Shown here piece after piece: positions 52,756-62,988 of a DNA stretch of 64,000 nt. Position numbers and translations under genes: made by a program. Every line of letters starts with the position of its first letter. The stretch's first letter is position 1. The notes beneath the pieces are model-generated. The model was not told where the DNA came from. It saw only the letters and a list, made by a program, of their open reading frames with translations, and ran no database searches. The DNA is from an uncultured Desulfobulbus sp. Lineage in GTDB: Bacteria; Desulfobacterota; Desulfobulbia; Desulfobulbales; Desulfobulbaceae. The stretch covers positions 3,989,001-4,053,000 of the forward strand of contig NZ_OY760916.1 in NCBI RefSeq assembly GCF_963664075.1. The letters run 5' to 3'.

Positions 52756-53829
52756 ATGAATCCTTTTCTCAATGTTCCTTTTCTCCCCGAGGAGAGGTAT
52801 ATCGATTTTCTCTGCGAGTGTGCAGACGACTTGGACAGCGTACACTTCAGCCTGCTCCACAGCCGTTCTCTGGACAGTCGTATTCAACTGGAACCGCTTC
52901 CGGCCCAGGACTCTATAATCACGGGGTTAAGCCGTCTTGAGGGCGTCAAAAAATACGCTCTTTTGAACAGCCGCTTTTATACTCCGGACCTGCTCACCGA
53001 CCACAAAAACCTGCAACCGGTGCTCAGTACGCTGGAATATTTTCTTGAGCAGCGGGCGATTCAAGGCATCGTCTACTGTGATCACTATCTGCTCCAGGTT
53101 TTGGCCGATGAGGCCCCAGCCATCGCAGCCCAGCTCGAGGCAGTCCCCAGCGTCAACACCATGCTGGACTCCAGTCACAAGATTGAGGCCCAGCTGGCGT
53201 ATATTCGTGAAACCGGTTTTAAAATGCCGGGGAAAATCATTCTTGATCGCTCGTTAAATCGTGATCTTGACCAATTAGCTGCTATATCCCTGAATTTCCA
53301 TCGTCAGTTCCCCTCCATGCGCATTGAGGTACTTGCCAACGAAGGGTGCCTCCCGTACTGCCCCTTTAAGCTGGCCCATGACTCCTATATTGCCCTGGCC
53401 AACATTAATGGCAACAGCCAGACCCACGTGATTAACTGCGATATCGGCTGTATGCGCCTGCTGGATGAGCATCCCCACCGATTACTCCAATCGCCCTTTA
53501 TCCGCCCGGAAGATATTGATCTCTATCTCTATCACGTAGATACCATAAAACTCTGTGGCCGCACGCTGGGCCCCGCCTTTCTCATCAATGCGATCAAGGC
53601 CTATCGTGCCCGTCGCTACGACGGCAACCTTCTGGACCTGATGGATGCCATGTCCTGGTTGGCTGACCGCCTCTATGTTGATAACCGCATGCTTTCCTTT
53701 GATTTTGCGAACATGCTCTCCCAATGTGATAACCACTGCGACAGCTGTGGCTTCTGTAAGGAACTCTTTGAGTCCATCGCTCATCCCAAACCTATGGTGA
53801 TTAAAGACCAGCGACCGGCTGGCGATTGA
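52756..53829 (+). CDS. Diverged U32-like iron-sulfur protein of unknown function
   Basis: A 357-residue protein directly after trhP. A TIM-barrel-like pattern and a cysteine arrangement resembling the UbiV/U32 proteins are present: ANEGCLPYCPFKLAHDS, then VINCDIGCMRLL and a C-terminal SQCDNHCDSCGFCKELF (CxxxCxxCxxC) able to bind a 4Fe-4S cluster. The canonical U32 signature is not conserved, so it is not a simple paralogue. Being five bases from trhP suggests a partner in tRNA hydroxylation or another prephenate-related step; this is inference. I know of no characterised protein with this exact layout. Confidence 0.8.
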   Translation: MNPFLNVPFLPEERYIDFLCECADDLDSVHFSLLHSRSLDSRIQLEPLPAQDSIITGLSRLEGVKKYALLNSRFYTPDLLTDHKNLQPVLSTLEYFLEQRAIQGIVYCDHYLLQVLADEAPAIAAQLEAVPSVNTMLDSSHKIEAQLAYIRETGFKMPGKIILDRSLNRDLDQLAAISLNFHRQFPSMRIEVLANEGCLPYCPFKLAHDSYIALANINGNSQTHVINCDIGCMRLLDEHPHRLLQSPFIRPEDIDLYLYHVDTIKLCGRTLGPAFLINAIKAYRARRYDGNLLDLMDAMSWLADRLYVDNRMLSFDFANMLSQCDNHCDSCGFCKELFESIAHPKPMVIKDQRPAGD

Positions 53830-54013
53830 CACTCGCTGGATACAAGGGTAAGGTTGCCCAAGTCGGCCAACCGGTTACCTCCTTTATCCGGTTGAAAAAA
53901 ACCACAGATATCCAGTTGCTATGTACACTTGAATCCTTAAGGCATTGATCAATGTATCACGGATTCTGGATACAGGTATCCCTGGATATACACCAACCTT
54001 GGCGGTGGAAAGA

Positions 54014-54607
54014 ATGGAATCATTTGAAGAGTTGCTGGCAGAGTCAACCCGCATTCATGGCCATATTTGCGCAGGTCAGGTGATAGGTGTGCGTATGGCC
54101 ATGGCCGCGCTTGAACGAATCGGCATCAGCGAGCCAAAAGGCAAAGATCGTAAAAAACTTTACGTCCTGGTTGAAATTGATCGCTGCGCCACCGATGCGA
54201 TACAGTCCGTCACCGGCTGTAGTCTGGGCAAACGCTCCCTGCGCTGGATTGATTTTGGCATCATGGCCGCGACCTTTGTTAACCTTGAAACAAATCAGGC
54301 CGTTCGTGTTACCGCACGCGAAGAAGCCCGTGCCCTCTCCGACAACTACTGCCCTGAAATCGCAGACAAATATCAGCGCCAGCTTGCAGCCTACAAGGTC
54401 ATGCCCTTAGACGAGCTCTTCCTCTTTCAGGAGGTTCAGGTCAATCTCAGAGACTGTGACATGCCGGGGCGCCCAATTCGCAGGGTCCAGTGTTGCGTCT
54501 GTGGCGATTATGTTCAGGATTGCCGGGAACTGGAGCACTATGGTCAGGTGCTGTGCCGTGCCTGTGCCGGTGAGCGTTATTACCAGGTGCTCAGCAGCAA
54601 CCAGTAA
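54014..54607 (+). CDS. FmdE-like protein with C-terminal zinc finger
   Basis: A 197-residue protein of the FmdE family, named for subunit E of formylmethanofuran dehydrogenase. The N-terminal part has STRIHGHICAGQVIGVRMA and EIDRCATDAIQSVTGCSLG, metal- or cofactor-binding segments of the family, and a C-terminal CCVCGDYVQDC ... CRACA zinc ribbon is fused to it. FmdE-like proteins are associated with molybdopterin enzymes in anaerobes, but their role is unknown. ATG at 54014 is preferred to a TTG at 53945. The preceding 184-base gap has no feature except a partial repeat-like TCACGGATTC. Confidence 0.87.
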   Translation: MESFEELLAESTRIHGHICAGQVIGVRMAMAALERIGISEPKGKDRKKLYVLVEIDRCATDAIQSVTGCSLGKRSLRWIDFGIMAATFVNLETNQAVRVTAREEARALSDNYCPEIADKYQRQLAAYKVMPLDELFLFQEVQVNLRDCDMPGRPIRRVQCCVCGDYVQDCRELEHYGQVLCRACAGERYYQVLSSNQ

Positions 54608-54636
54608 TCTCCGAGCCTCTTTTCTGCCGCCGCATC

Positions 54637-55572
54637 TTGGACCAGAGCCTTGATCCCTCGGGGAGTTCCCCACCTTTCCACAGTTTCAGCCAGTATTGCC
54701 GCAGGCGCTATGGTCATACCCTGGGTAAAATTCCTCTGGATATTGGCTTGCCCTGCCCTAACCGGGCCAGCGGCGGCTGCATCTTCTGTCATCCCCCGAG
54801 CTTTACCCCCGCAAGCCTGCGCCCAACCGACTCCATTGCTCAGCAACTGCAACGGGGCAAAGAGTTCCTGCTGAAAGGTCGGTTTCAACAGTATCTGGGC
54901 TATTTTCAGCAGGAATCCTGCACAGCTTTACCCATCGATAAACTCCTGCCCATTCTCCACCAGGTACTTGCTGACGACGACTGCCGAGGGCTGATCCTCT
55001 CCACCCGGCCCGACTGCATTGCTCCAGAGCTTCCAGCCCAATTAGCAGTCCTGACTGCTGAAAGCGGTAAGGACTGCCTCATTGAGTTGGGGCTCCAGTC
55101 CGTTCACGACAGGAGTCTTACCTCCCTGAACCGCAATCATAGCTTTGTTGATTTTACTCAGGCGGTCAATCGCATCGCCGCTCACCCAGAGCTCCAGATT
55201 GGTGTGCATCTCATCCTGGGGATTCCCTGTGAGACAGAGGCTGAGATGCTCCACAGCCTCAAGACAGTCTGCAGTCTGCCGATCCACGCCCTGAAATTGC
55301 ATCATTTACAGGTTATACGGGGCACAGAGCTAGAAATTCTCTATAAACGGAGAGAGGTTCAGGTTTATTCCCTTGAGGCCTATATGGAGCTACTGATGGC
55401 CTTCCTGCCCCATATCCCAAAATCCATCTGTATCCATCGCCTCTGGGCCAGTGCCCACCCGGTATCACTGATTGCTCCCCGCTGGAATGTGCTTGCCGCG
55501 GAACTCAGCAAAACCCTGCTTGCGAAAATGCGTTCCCGAAAGATTACCCAAGGCTGCCTGTGCAATCCCTGA
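54637..55572 (+). CDS. TIGR01212-family radical SAM protein, YhcC-like
   Basis: A 311-residue radical SAM protein of the YhcC group. The cluster-binding motif is GLPCPNRASGGCIFC (Cx7-8Cx2C form typical for this subfamily) near residues 37-52, and LSTRPDCIAPELP and IELGLQSVHDRSL are later family blocks, with LHHLQVIRGTELE near the end. Function is not established, though E. coli YhcC has been linked to RNA or glutamate-synthase neighbours. The start is a TTG with no ribosome-binding site and no ATG upstream in frame, so the 5' end is uncertain. Confidence 0.88.
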   Translation: MDQSLDPSGSSPPFHSFSQYCRRRYGHTLGKIPLDIGLPCPNRASGGCIFCHPPSFTPASLRPTDSIAQQLQRGKEFLLKGRFQQYLGYFQQESCTALPIDKLLPILHQVLADDDCRGLILSTRPDCIAPELPAQLAVLTAESGKDCLIELGLQSVHDRSLTSLNRNHSFVDFTQAVNRIAAHPELQIGVHLILGIPCETEAEMLHSLKTVCSLPIHALKLHHLQVIRGTELEILYKRREVQVYSLEAYMELLMAFLPHIPKSICIHRLWASAHPVSLIAPRWNVLAAELSKTLLAKMRSRKITQGCLCNP

Positions 55573-55586
55573 ATCAATGGGTGGAA

Positions 55587-56378
55587 TCAAGCCTGTCCAA
55601 AGAGGGTGCTGAGAATGGGTGTACGGTTGGTTCGCCGCAGCCGTTTGAAAAAAAGAGGATAATCGAGGCCATAGGTTTGCTGCAGGTTGGTACTTTGTTT
55701 TCGGGCTTTTTTTATTGCCTGGTGGGGAATTTGCTGGGGAAAGGCGAGCACAATCACGTTGCTGCGCTTTTTGACCTGCATGGAGAGCATCTGTCCGCTG
55801 CTTGCCGCATCAATAGCCTCAAGCGTCTGCTGAAAAAGCGTTCGATTGCCACTCCAGAGGTTGACGGCCAGTACGCCCTGAGGGTCGAGTTGTTCCAGCA
55901 GCAGCCGGTAGAGCTCTGACTCGAACAAGGCCGGAGCCATGGCACCCGCCCCGTAAATATCGAGAAAGGCCGTGTGAAAGGATCCTGGCGGCTCACTGCG
56001 CACAAAATGGAGCGCATCCTGGTGGGCAATCCGTATCTGCTCGGGCCGCAGGGGCAGGCGGAAATAGCCATGGGCGAGATCAATCACCAGTCGATCTTTC
56101 TCGACAATACACATTTCGCAGTCGGGAAAATGGTGGAGCAGAAAGTGGGGTAAGGCAGCGCCGCCCAGGCCAATCACGAGAAAACGGGATGGCTGCGGGT
56201 GCAGAAACAGTCCTGTGGTCATCCATTGGGTATAGGCCAGCTGCAGCAGGTGGGGTGCGTTGAGGTCGAGACTGCTCTGCCGCTCCTCGGTGCCAAATCG
56301 CAGACTGCGCAGACTGTCCTCATCGGTGATCAGCACCGGGTGTTCGGCAGTTTTGCCTCTATAGATGACCTGTTCCAT
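55587..56378 (-). CDS. Spermidine-synthase-like methyltransferase-fold protein
   Basis: A 263-residue protein related to polyamine aminopropyltransferases (SpeE). ITDEDSLRSLRFGTEERQSS opens the N-terminal beta-barrel, FLVIGLGGAALPHFLLHHF is the nucleotide-binding loop, CIVEKDRLVIDLAHGYF the next motif and FLDIYGAGAMAPALFES the catalytic-loop region. Several residues expected for true putrescine binding are not clear, so a substrate other than putrescine is possible. It is tail-to-tail with the YhcC-like gene. A GAGGT ribosome-binding site precedes it. Confidence 0.85.
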   Translation of the reverse strand: MEQVIYRGKTAEHPVLITDEDSLRSLRFGTEERQSSLDLNAPHLLQLAYTQWMTTGLFLHPQPSRFLVIGLGGAALPHFLLHHFPDCEMCIVEKDRLVIDLAHGYFRLPLRPEQIRIAHQDALHFVRSEPPGSFHTAFLDIYGAGAMAPALFESELYRLLLEQLDPQGVLAVNLWSGNRTLFQQTLEAIDAASSGQMLSMQVKKRSNVIVLAFPQQIPHQAIKKARKQSTNLQQTYGLDYPLFFKRLRRTNRTPILSTLFGQA

Positions 56379-56409
56379 GGAAGTGACCTCACAGGGTGTT
56401 CTAGAAATT

Positions 56410-56424
56410 TGCCTGAATCCGTGA
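56410..56424 (-). repeat. Copy of the TCACGGATTCAGGCA dispersed motif
   Basis: TGCCTGAATCCGTGA on the plus strand is the exact reverse complement of TCACGGATTCAGGCA found at 34946 and 60367. It lies in the gap after the spermidine-synthase-like gene start, beside the yajC terminator. Confidence 0.75.
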
Positions 56425-56437
56425 TGCCATAAAAAAA

Positions 56438-56469
56438 GGCCGTATCACCGAATAACCGGTGGTACGGCC
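56438..56469 (-). terminator. Rho-independent terminator downstream of yajC
   Basis: GGCCGTATCACCG at 56438-56450 pairs with CGGTGGTACGGCC at 56457-56469 (one G-U) across a six-base loop. Seven A on the left become the U tract on the minus strand, ending the tgt-yajC transcription unit. Confidence 0.88.
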
Positions 56470-56550
56470 AAAATGAACCGATCAGATTCGGGCACCCTCA
56501 GGTTCAAACATTTTCATACACGATGAAAATCAATTACACCCGCCCAGGCT

Positions 56551-56886
56551 TCAGCCTTTTTTGGCCGGAGCCTTCTCCGCCTCGGAGGCAGAACCGGCAA
56601 TGGAGCCACGACTGATTTTGATGCGAACGTTCTCAGCAATCTCAAGAGTGACCACATTATCAGCAATATTGGCGATCTGGCCGAAGATGCCGCCGTTGGT
56701 GACAACTTTATCGCCTTTTTTCAGGTTCGCCAAATAGTTCTGGTGCTCTTTGGCTTTTTTCTGCTGCGGACGGATAAGCAAAAAGTAGAAAACAACAAAA
56801 ATAAGGATCAGCGGGATAATCTGTTGCAAGGCAGCCATCCCTCCGGGTGCCGCTGCTGCGTCTGCGGCCCATGCTACTCCGGTCAT
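56551..56886 (-). CDS. yajC: Preprotein translocase subunit YajC
   Basis: A 111-residue single-pass membrane protein of the SecDF-YajC complex. The first hydrophobic segment is followed by the helix IIPLILIFVVFYFLLIRPQQ, whose RPQQKK ending is diagnostic, and a short cytoplasmic domain with LKKGDKVVTNGGIFGQI. A GGAGGAATC ribosome-binding site precedes the ATG. It is the last of five minus-strand genes and follows tgt by 38 bases; tgt-yajC adjacency is conserved in many Proteobacteria, usually before secD, which is not present here. Confidence 0.96.
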   Translation of the reverse strand: MTGVAWAADAAAAPGGMAALQQIIPLILIFVVFYFLLIRPQQKKAKEHQNYLANLKKGDKVVTNGGIFGQIANIADNVVTLEIAENVRIKISRGSIAGSASEAEKAPAKKG

Positions 56887-56924
56887 GAACGATTCCTCCA
56901 GGTATTCTGTTTACGTTGAAACGT

Positions 56925-58474
<1,550 letters not shown>

Positions 58475-58594
58475 AATTTTTCCTCGTTTGATAGTGCTCT
58501 GGTGTTTTTTGCTTCTCAATGGGGAGCAAAAAGCTAAACTGCCCCTATAAACCGACCGGCGCACAATTGCAAGCCTCCCGCTTTGCCTGGATAG

Positions 58595-59668
58595 TCAGGC
58601 AAATGAGCTCAACAGGGTGGCAAATTGCTCTTCAAGCCTCTCTCGCTGTTCAAGAATCGAAACGCTGAGCTGCAGCTGGATGCGGGCTCGATCCAGGTTC
58701 TGGCCGGGATGGTGCACTTTAAAGTAGTGATCCTTCTCAAGATGATCGATAAAAAAGCGCAGGCCCAGTTCAAAACTGATTACTGCAGCCGATTGTACCA
58801 GTAATGCCCGGTCAGTCCCATTGAGAAGCTGTGCGGCCCGCTGCAGATAGCCTTCCATGAGGGCACCAAAAAGCAGCGGATTAAAGGAGGTTGTCTCCGG
58901 TCGTGGGTGGGACTCTCCCTGCTGATTACAACAGGAACGAAGGCAATCTCCAAGATCATGCAACAACAGACCAGGTTTGACTGTATCCAGATCGATGAGG
59001 CTCACGGCCTGCTCGGTCCCACGGTCAAAGAGAAAATTTCCGACCTTGGGATCCCCATGAATGACTCGATGGCTCAAAGCTTCTTTTTGCGACTCCAGCA
59101 CTGTTGCCAGAGAACGCAGCAGCTCAATATGCTCGATACACTGACGCTCTGCCGTATCGTCAAAACGTTTTTTGACTTCCAGTTCATCAAAATGAAGCAG
59201 ATACCGGGGCGTCTGATGAAATCCTGGTAAGGAATCATTGAGTTGTTCTGGATTCAGCTCCGAGCTCAATTTATGAAAATGCCCGAGAAGCTCTCCAATT
59301 GCTCTGGCTTGCGCAGGGGAGTGCACCTGGGAAAGTGTACGGCAGTCTTTGATATAGCTGAGAATTCTCCAACTGCAGCCAGTAGCATCTGTATACTGAT
59401 CCAGCCCGTCGGGATTGGTCCCCAGGCGAAAAAATTTGAGGTTTGCCTTGGGCTGTTGGTTCAGCAGCTCGGTAACAAGGCGCATATTGGACATGACCGC
59501 AGCAGCATCTTGAAAAACCCCGGGGTGCAAACGCTGCAACACCCAGGCTTGCCCATTGGGAAGTGTAACCTTCAGGGTCTCATTGATGTTGCCTTCGCCT
59601 AACGGAGAGATGTCCAAAATTGACCTCTGGGGAAAGAAAAAATCCAGGGCGGCATCAAGATGGAGCAC
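58595..59668 (-). CDS. APH-family small-molecule kinase, NahK-like
   Basis: A 357-residue phosphotransferase enzyme. Residues 30-110 form the N-lobe; SHRVIHGDPKVGNFLFD is the catalytic Brenner motif and SLIDLDTVKPGLLLHDLGD the metal-binding DxD region. The overall layout recalls N-acetylhexosamine 1-kinase and related sugar kinases. The substrate is unknown; a hexosamine or aminosugar is a guess. The start codon is GTG. The gene follows the MazG-like gene by 14 bases. Confidence 0.82.
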   Translation of the reverse strand: MLHLDAALDFFFPQRSILDISPLGEGNINETLKVTLPNGQAWVLQRLHPGVFQDAAAVMSNMRLVTELLNQQPKANLKFFRLGTNPDGLDQYTDATGCSWRILSYIKDCRTLSQVHSPAQARAIGELLGHFHKLSSELNPEQLNDSLPGFHQTPRYLLHFDELEVKKRFDDTAERQCIEHIELLRSLATVLESQKEALSHRVIHGDPKVGNFLFDRGTEQAVSLIDLDTVKPGLLLHDLGDCLRSCCNQQGESHPRPETTSFNPLLFGALMEGYLQRAAQLLNGTDRALLVQSAAVISFELGLRFFIDHLEKDHYFKVHHPGQNLDRARIQLQLSVSILEQRERLEEQFATLLSSFA

Positions 59669-59682
59669 AGCGATTAAGGACC

Positions 59683-60030
59683 TTAGACTGCAGATTTAGG
59701 TGGGTATTTCAACGCATTGAGCCCCATTTTCTCTGAGGCTGCAGCCATCAGATCTATATCGAGGCGATCGGCAAGCCTGGCAAGGTAAATAAAGACATCG
59801 GCAATTTCATGGGCCACTTCTTTGGTTTGCTCAGGGGAGAGATTTTGACTTTCCTCCTGGCTCAGCCATTGAAAATGCTCCAGCAACTCCGCAGCTTCAA
59901 CTATCAGGGCTGATGCCAGATTTTTCGGGGTATGATGCCGGTCCCAATCTCGCTCTCCGGCAAATTGCCGCAACTCTTGAGTGAGCTCTTCAACGCTCTG
60001 GCAGTGATACGATTTTGATCCGTGTTTCAT
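59683..60030 (-). CDS. MazG-like nucleotide pyrophosphohydrolase
   Basis: A 115-residue all-alpha NTP pyrophosphatase of the MazG/RS21-C6 group. The first metal-binding helix IVEAAELLEHFQW and the second VAHEIADVFIYLARLADRL give the ExxE and ExxD pattern. Such enzymes hydrolyse dCTP or other unusual nucleotides. The ATG at 60030 is preferred to a TTG two codons earlier. It opens the minus-strand set of MazG-like, kinase, FKBP, tgt and yajC genes. Confidence 0.9.
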   Translation of the reverse strand: MKHGSKSYHCQSVEELTQELRQFAGERDWDRHHTPKNLASALIVEAAELLEHFQWLSQEESQNLSPEQTKEVAHEIADVFIYLARLADRLDIDLMAAASEKMGLNALKYPPKSAV

Positions 60031-60332
60031 ATACAATCTTTGGCTGGTATTTCCCTAAATCCATGAGCGCTCATCAGCGCGTCAGTTGCAAGGCTTGTAA
60101 CATTCCGATTAAAGTGAACTTTATCAGAAGGTTACAGGCAAATAAGGTGGAGTGCTGTTGGAAGCCCTGAAGGGCGAATGCGACAGAACAACACATGCGC
60201 TTTGTTGAAAAGACTTCATTTCGTTAAAAATGATGCGTTGTTTAGTGCCCACACGCCGTCACGATTTGACTTACATGCTTAAAAGGCTGACAATACTCTT
60301 GATGATTTGTAACCGCCACCGGAAAACCATTA

Positions 60333-60379
60333 CCTGAAGCCGTGAGCATTCATCAGTGCCCCACCGTCACGGATTCAGG
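60333..60379. repeat. Palindromic copy of the dispersed CCTGAATCCGTGA family
   Basis: CCTGAAGCCGTGA at 60333-60345 and TCACGGATTCAGG at 60367-60379 form a 13-bp stem with one mismatch around a 21-base loop beginning GCATTCATCAGTGC. A looser relative (ATCCATGAGCGCTCATCAGC) starts near 60059. The rest of the 375-base gap 60031-60405 shows no gene. Confidence 0.7.
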
Positions 60380-60405
60380 CATCAATCCAGTAAGGAGTAT
60401 GATCG

Positions 60406-60927
60406 ATGTTTAAAAAATTCACCTTCATCCTGATGATTCTTGGCCTGAGTGCCACGCTGGCTTCCGCCTACTGCAGTAAAGAAGAAACCCTGAAACTGAT
60501 CGATGCCGGCTATTCCAAACATGAGATCGACAAGATCTGCCATCAACGGGAAAAAGGCCCCAATAAACAGTTTCGGGGACACGATCTACGGGGCTCATGG
60601 CGTGGATTTTACAGCTATGAGCCCCACAGCCGGCGCCCGGATATGCCTTTTCATATGGTGATTACCCACCAAGAACGTAATGCTTTCTCCGGTTTTATCA
60701 AAGAACCGCAGACGTTTGGCAAACGGCATGCCCGATTTCTCACCGCAGATGTGGAAGGACGCATTGAGCGTGATAACAGCATTGAATTTGTCAAACAGTA
60801 CACCGGGAAGGGGCGAGTCGACCATAAGGTAATCTACAAAGGGAAAATTCGCCGCGGTTCGATTGAAGGACGCTGGTTTACTCCACACAAGGGTTCGGGA
60901 GCCTTCCGCATTCAGCGGGAGCGATGA
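60406..60927 (+). CDS. Secreted hypothetical protein
   Basis: A 173-residue exported protein. The signal peptide MFKKFTFILMILGLSATLAS is cut after ASA, leaving Tyr-Cys. The mature part has two early cysteines (YCSK and KICHQ), a charged helical segment (residues 25-50) and a beta-rich domain (about 60-173) with repeated short strands such as GSWRGFYSYEP and GSIEGRWFTPHKGSGAF that look like a small barrel. No family is recognised. A TAAGGAGTATGATCG ribosome-binding site supports the start. Confidence 0.8.
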   Translation: MFKKFTFILMILGLSATLASAYCSKEETLKLIDAGYSKHEIDKICHQREKGPNKQFRGHDLRGSWRGFYSYEPHSRRPDMPFHMVITHQERNAFSGFIKEPQTFGKRHARFLTADVEGRIERDNSIEFVKQYTGKGRVDHKVIYKGKIRRGSIEGRWFTPHKGSGAFRIQRER

Positions 60928-61261
60928 GAGGCTGGTTGCATACGTAAACAGGATTGGGGATGAGCTTTGCTGCAGATAAAAAAACTCACCAGAGAACGAC
61001 TCTGTAAACCTGTGCAAGCCTGTATTGAACATAGGGCACAGCTCATCCTCTCTTTCACGGCTGCATTGCCTGGCATTCAGCGGTGCATGCACTTGGGGCC
61101 TTGCTCTATTGCACGCAATCCCTGAGCACGAAACCACAGATCTTGCACCGTTTACATGCCCAAGGTATTGGGCGCGAACTTGCGATGTTGCAAAAAAAAC
61201 GATGCCCGGAGCGAATTTTTTGTCCGGCCATACGGCGGGGCCTGGTACCTCTATCAAATGC
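60928..61261. other. Intergenic region, nothing recognised
   Basis: About 334 bases between the secreted protein gene and the 3' end of bioD. Small frames here lack ribosome-binding sites and protein-like composition, and no clear terminator, RNA or repeat was identified. Confidence 0.4.
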
Positions 61262-61975
61262 TTACGCCTTCAAATCTGCATGCCCTCTGGCAGCATCAGC
61301 AAGAATCTGCCAGGAGGCTGCGCTCGACTCCCGAATATCTGGAACGATCAGCAGGTTCTGCTTAAAATCGTAATCTGCCAGTGCCTTACGACATTCCAGC
61401 AGGGTATCCTGAACGATTTCTTTGGGATGCTCCCCGTAGAGATTATAGACCAAACCAAGAAACGGAATATTACGGGCCTTAATAGCCTCCAGGCTGAGGC
61501 GAATATGGTTGATCGATCCCAGTCGGGGCGAGCCCACCAAAACCATGGGTATTTTGCGGGCAGCATAAAAATCAAGGAGCACAAGGTCCGTGGTGAGCGG
61601 AACCATCAAGCCACCTGCACCTTCAACTAAAAGCCACTGATGCCGCCTTTGCAGGGTTGCGATGGACTGATCAAGCACCGATTCCTGAATGGTTTTCCCG
61701 ACCATGCGTGCAGATAAGAGCGGAGATGCCGGAAAGGGAAAGAGGTAGGGGCAGGTGGTGCCATCACGATCAAAGTCGCTGAGCGGTTGGCCCATGAGCT
61801 TTCGATGCAACTCAATATCATCGGAGATACCGGTGCACCCGGTCTGAACCAGCTTGAGGGTGGTCACGGAATGGCCCAACTCCAAAAGATAGCGAGCAAA
61901 GAGACCCGTGATGTAGGATTTGCCAATATCAGTGTCGATGCCACCGATGGCAATGGTGTACTGTTGTTGGGTCAT
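61262..61975 (-). CDS. bioD: Dethiobiotin synthetase
   Basis: A 237-residue BioD that carboxylates 7,8-diaminononanoate with ATP to form dethiobiotin. The P-loop-like GGIDTDIGKSYITGLFARYL, with LVQTGC and WLLVEGAGGLMVPLT, is characteristic. It follows bioC by 44 bases on the same strand. With bioC here and bioG-bioF 27 kb away the biotin genes are split; bioA and bioB are outside the window. Confidence 0.95.
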   Translation of the reverse strand: MTQQQYTIAIGGIDTDIGKSYITGLFARYLLELGHSVTTLKLVQTGCTGISDDIELHRKLMGQPLSDFDRDGTTCPYLFPFPASPLLSARMVGKTIQESVLDQSIATLQRRHQWLLVEGAGGLMVPLTTDLVLLDFYAARKIPMVLVGSPRLGSINHIRLSLEAIKARNIPFLGLVYNLYGEHPKEIVQDTLLECRKALADYDFKQNLLIVPDIRESSAASWQILADAARGHADLKA

Positions 61976-62019
61976 GGCCCGCCCCCTGTTTAGAATAAAT
62001 CGGCCCGCGGATCGAGATG

Positions 62020-62817
62020 CTACGGTTTTGGACGGGCAATGACAAAAAGCGGGTGGTAGCTGAGGCGAACGCCCTGCTCACCACCAAATTGACGCTGATA
62101 CTTCTGGATAAAATCCGTCACCTGACGCCTGGTCCAGGCTTTCTGGCCGATGGAGTTCACTCCTGTCGCCCGCAGGTGTTTAAGCACAGCAAGAGGATCG
62201 GTGTACCACAGCACTTCCAGGGTCTCTTCTGCTGCCAGAATTTCAAAACGCTCGGACATAACCGTCAAGACCTGATCCAAGGTGCGGTAGATCAGCCCGA
62301 CTCCAGCGATTTCCCGAATTTCCCGCAGGTTTTCCTTGCCGTAAAGCGACAAGGCAAAGATCCCGTTTCCAGCAAGATGACGGTGCAGTTTATCGCAGAC
62401 CGCGGGAAAATCATGGACCCAATGCAGGGTAGAGGATGAAATGATCAGATCGTAGCAGCCAGGCAGGCGAACCGATTCAATATCGCCGGCCACAAAAGTC
62501 ATATTTTCGGCCTTGGGGCCGATTTTTCGACAGATACATTCCTCAAAAGCAGCGACCAGATCGCTGATGGTCAGGTGGGAGAGCCCGGGAAATCGCTCAA
62601 AAATTCGTTGAGTCAACAGGCCGGTACAGCAGCCAATCTCAAGGGCCTCTTCGGGGCTCAGTTCGGGGGCAGCATTGGCCAACATGGTCAACAGGTGTTC
62701 AGCCACCCGGTGCTGGACCGTGGCGTGCTGTTCGTAGGTATCTGCCGCCTGTTCAAAGCGCAGCCGTATCAGCTTCTTATCGGGAATCATCGGTATCGAT
62801 CGGGTTACGTCGTACAT
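62020..62817 (-). CDS. bioC: Malonyl-ACP O-methyltransferase
   Basis: A 265-residue SAM methyltransferase that methylates malonyl-ACP to start pimelate synthesis. RLRFEQAADTYEQHATVQHR is the BioC-typical N-terminal helix, ALEIGCCTGLLTQRIFERFP the SAM-binding loop and YDLIISSSTLHWVHDFPA the catalytic region. It would supply the substrate that FabF-type elongation and BioG (near 32.7 kb) finish. ATG at 62817 is preferred to a TTG at 62847; ATG at 62790 cannot be excluded. Confidence 0.93.
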   Translation of the reverse strand: MYDVTRSIPMIPDKKLIRLRFEQAADTYEQHATVQHRVAEHLLTMLANAAPELSPEEALEIGCCTGLLTQRIFERFPGLSHLTISDLVAAFEECICRKIGPKAENMTFVAGDIESVRLPGCYDLIISSSTLHWVHDFPAVCDKLHRHLAGNGIFALSLYGKENLREIREIAGVGLIYRTLDQVLTVMSERFEILAAEETLEVLWYTDPLAVLKHLRATGVNSIGQKAWTRRQVTDFIQKYQRQFGGEQGVRLSYHPLFVIARPKP

Positions 62818-62988
62818 ATTTTCAAAAACCTCGCAACCCAACGACAATCGTGGTGCAGATGGGGTGAAAATAAAACGATGAACTTCTTTCGCTCTCTCCA
62901 GTCCGGCTTATGGCTCGACTGGACTTTGCCTACTTAACGATCTTTGCTGCTACCTCTTAAGCTTTGCTTCTCTTACTCCTGCATCCGG

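Noticed and set aside
53957-53966. A further copy of the dispersed TCACGGATTCAGGCA repeat
   Set aside because: Only ten bases match and the flanks differ, so it is noted as a partial resemblance and not called as a repeat.
60595-61630. Several long frames on both strands around the secreted protein gene and bioD
   Set aside because: They are shadows of the coding strands or cross the empty gap; none has a ribosome-binding site or recognisable motif.
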